Positions 12,915-13,093 of a stretch of DNA of 13,093 nt are shown piece after piece (position 1 is the stretch's first letter; each line of letters begins with the position of its first letter). The stretch is from contig JBFHXF010000055.1 of the NCBI GenBank assembly GCA_041599115.1, positions 1 through 13,093 on the forward strand, read 5' to 3'. The notes beneath the pieces were generated by a model. It did not search any database. It was not told the origin of the DNA and was given only the letters and a program-made list of their open reading frames with translations. This DNA is from JACZUI01 sp041599115. GTDB lineage: Bacteria; Actinomycetota; Acidimicrobiia; Spongiisociales; ZC4RG35. A program made the position numbers and the translations under genes.

Positions 12915-13093
12915 TCACCATGGCGCAGGTATCCCTCCGGTTCGACTGGTCATGGGTAGGTCGGAATCTCGACACGATCTGGCAGAAAACCGTGGAACAT
13001 CTGACCCTCAGCGGCGTGGCGATGATCGCCGGGATCGCGATTTCGGTCCTTCTCGCGATTGCGGCACTTCGTTGGCCCCGTGTGTTCGAGCCC
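12911..13093 (+). CDS. OpuCB/ProW-like osmoprotectant ABC permease (N-terminal part only)
   Basis: Only the first 61 codons are in the window. The frame opens at ATG 12911, overlapping the ATPase stop by four bases. The peptide has a short amphipathic start (MITMAQVSLRFDWSWVGRNL), then TIWQKTVEHLTLSGVAMIAG leading into a first membrane helix (IAGIAISVLLAIAALRWP). The phrase HLTLSGVAMIAGIAISV is like the first helix of OpuCB-type permeases, where an opening H-L-x-L-x-x-x-x-x-x-x-A pattern is common. The context makes the transporter assignment firm; a second start at residue 4 (ATG 12920) is possible. Confidence 0.85.
   Translation, partial: MITMAQVSLRFDWSWVGRNLDTIWQKTVEHLTLSGVAMIAGIAISVLLAIAALRWPRVFEP

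Overview
The window reads as chromosomal DNA from a high-GC, actinobacterium-like organism, possibly Acidimicrobiia; this is inferred from gene style, not from a marker gene. Supporting signs are frequent GTG starts, a DEDDh exonuclease / GIY-YIG / UvrC-like fusion of the type known in actinobacteria, and a CGAAC-N4-GTTCG LexA box. UGA is a normal stop codon here: ccmC, ccmD, ccmE, the DUF2007 gene and the OpuCA-like gene all end in it.

Positions 1-4769 (minus strand) hold a tightly packed System I cytochrome c maturation operon. In transcription order it is a TlpA/CcmG-like thioredoxin lipoprotein, an Lgt-like membrane protein, ccmA, ccmB, ccmC, a 35-residue ccmD, ccmE, and ccmF, which runs off the left edge. 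Most junctions are start/stop overlaps or gaps of a few bases. CcmABCD and CcmE load and deliver haem, CcmF ligates it to apocytochrome, and the TlpA-like protein keeps the haem-binding cysteines reduced. Upstream of it, 4802-6436 (minus) encodes the exonuclease/UvrC-like repair protein, preceded by a perfect LexA operator at 6455-6470.

The most unusual locus is 6614-8170 (plus). It first looks like three small ORFs, but all share one reading frame separated only by two TGA codons, at 6872 and 7070. Read through, they give one protein of about 518 residues. It has an N-terminal MerB-like (organomercurial lyase) module and a C-terminal AAA+ ATPase. The two TGA codons fall exactly where MerB has its catalytic Cys96 and Cys159. 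Each is followed at 18-19 nt by a hairpin with G as first loop base; the second is a perfect 6-bp stem with a GGUC loop. The best explanation is a double-selenocysteine MerB-like lyase fused to an AAA+ ATPase.

The right part holds a SpoU/TrmH-type RNA methyltransferase (minus, overlapping the ATPase 3' end), a divergent small DUF2007 protein, a nitroreductase-family flavoprotein (minus), a protein with a UspA-like region and a CBS-like C-terminus, a membrane-anchored alpha/beta hydrolase, and the start of an osmoprotectant-type ABC importer (OpuCA/ProV-like ATPase with a CBS region, then a partial permease). No tRNA, rRNA, CRISPR array, insertion sequence or long repeat was seen, and there is no gene-free stretch longer than about 170 bases.
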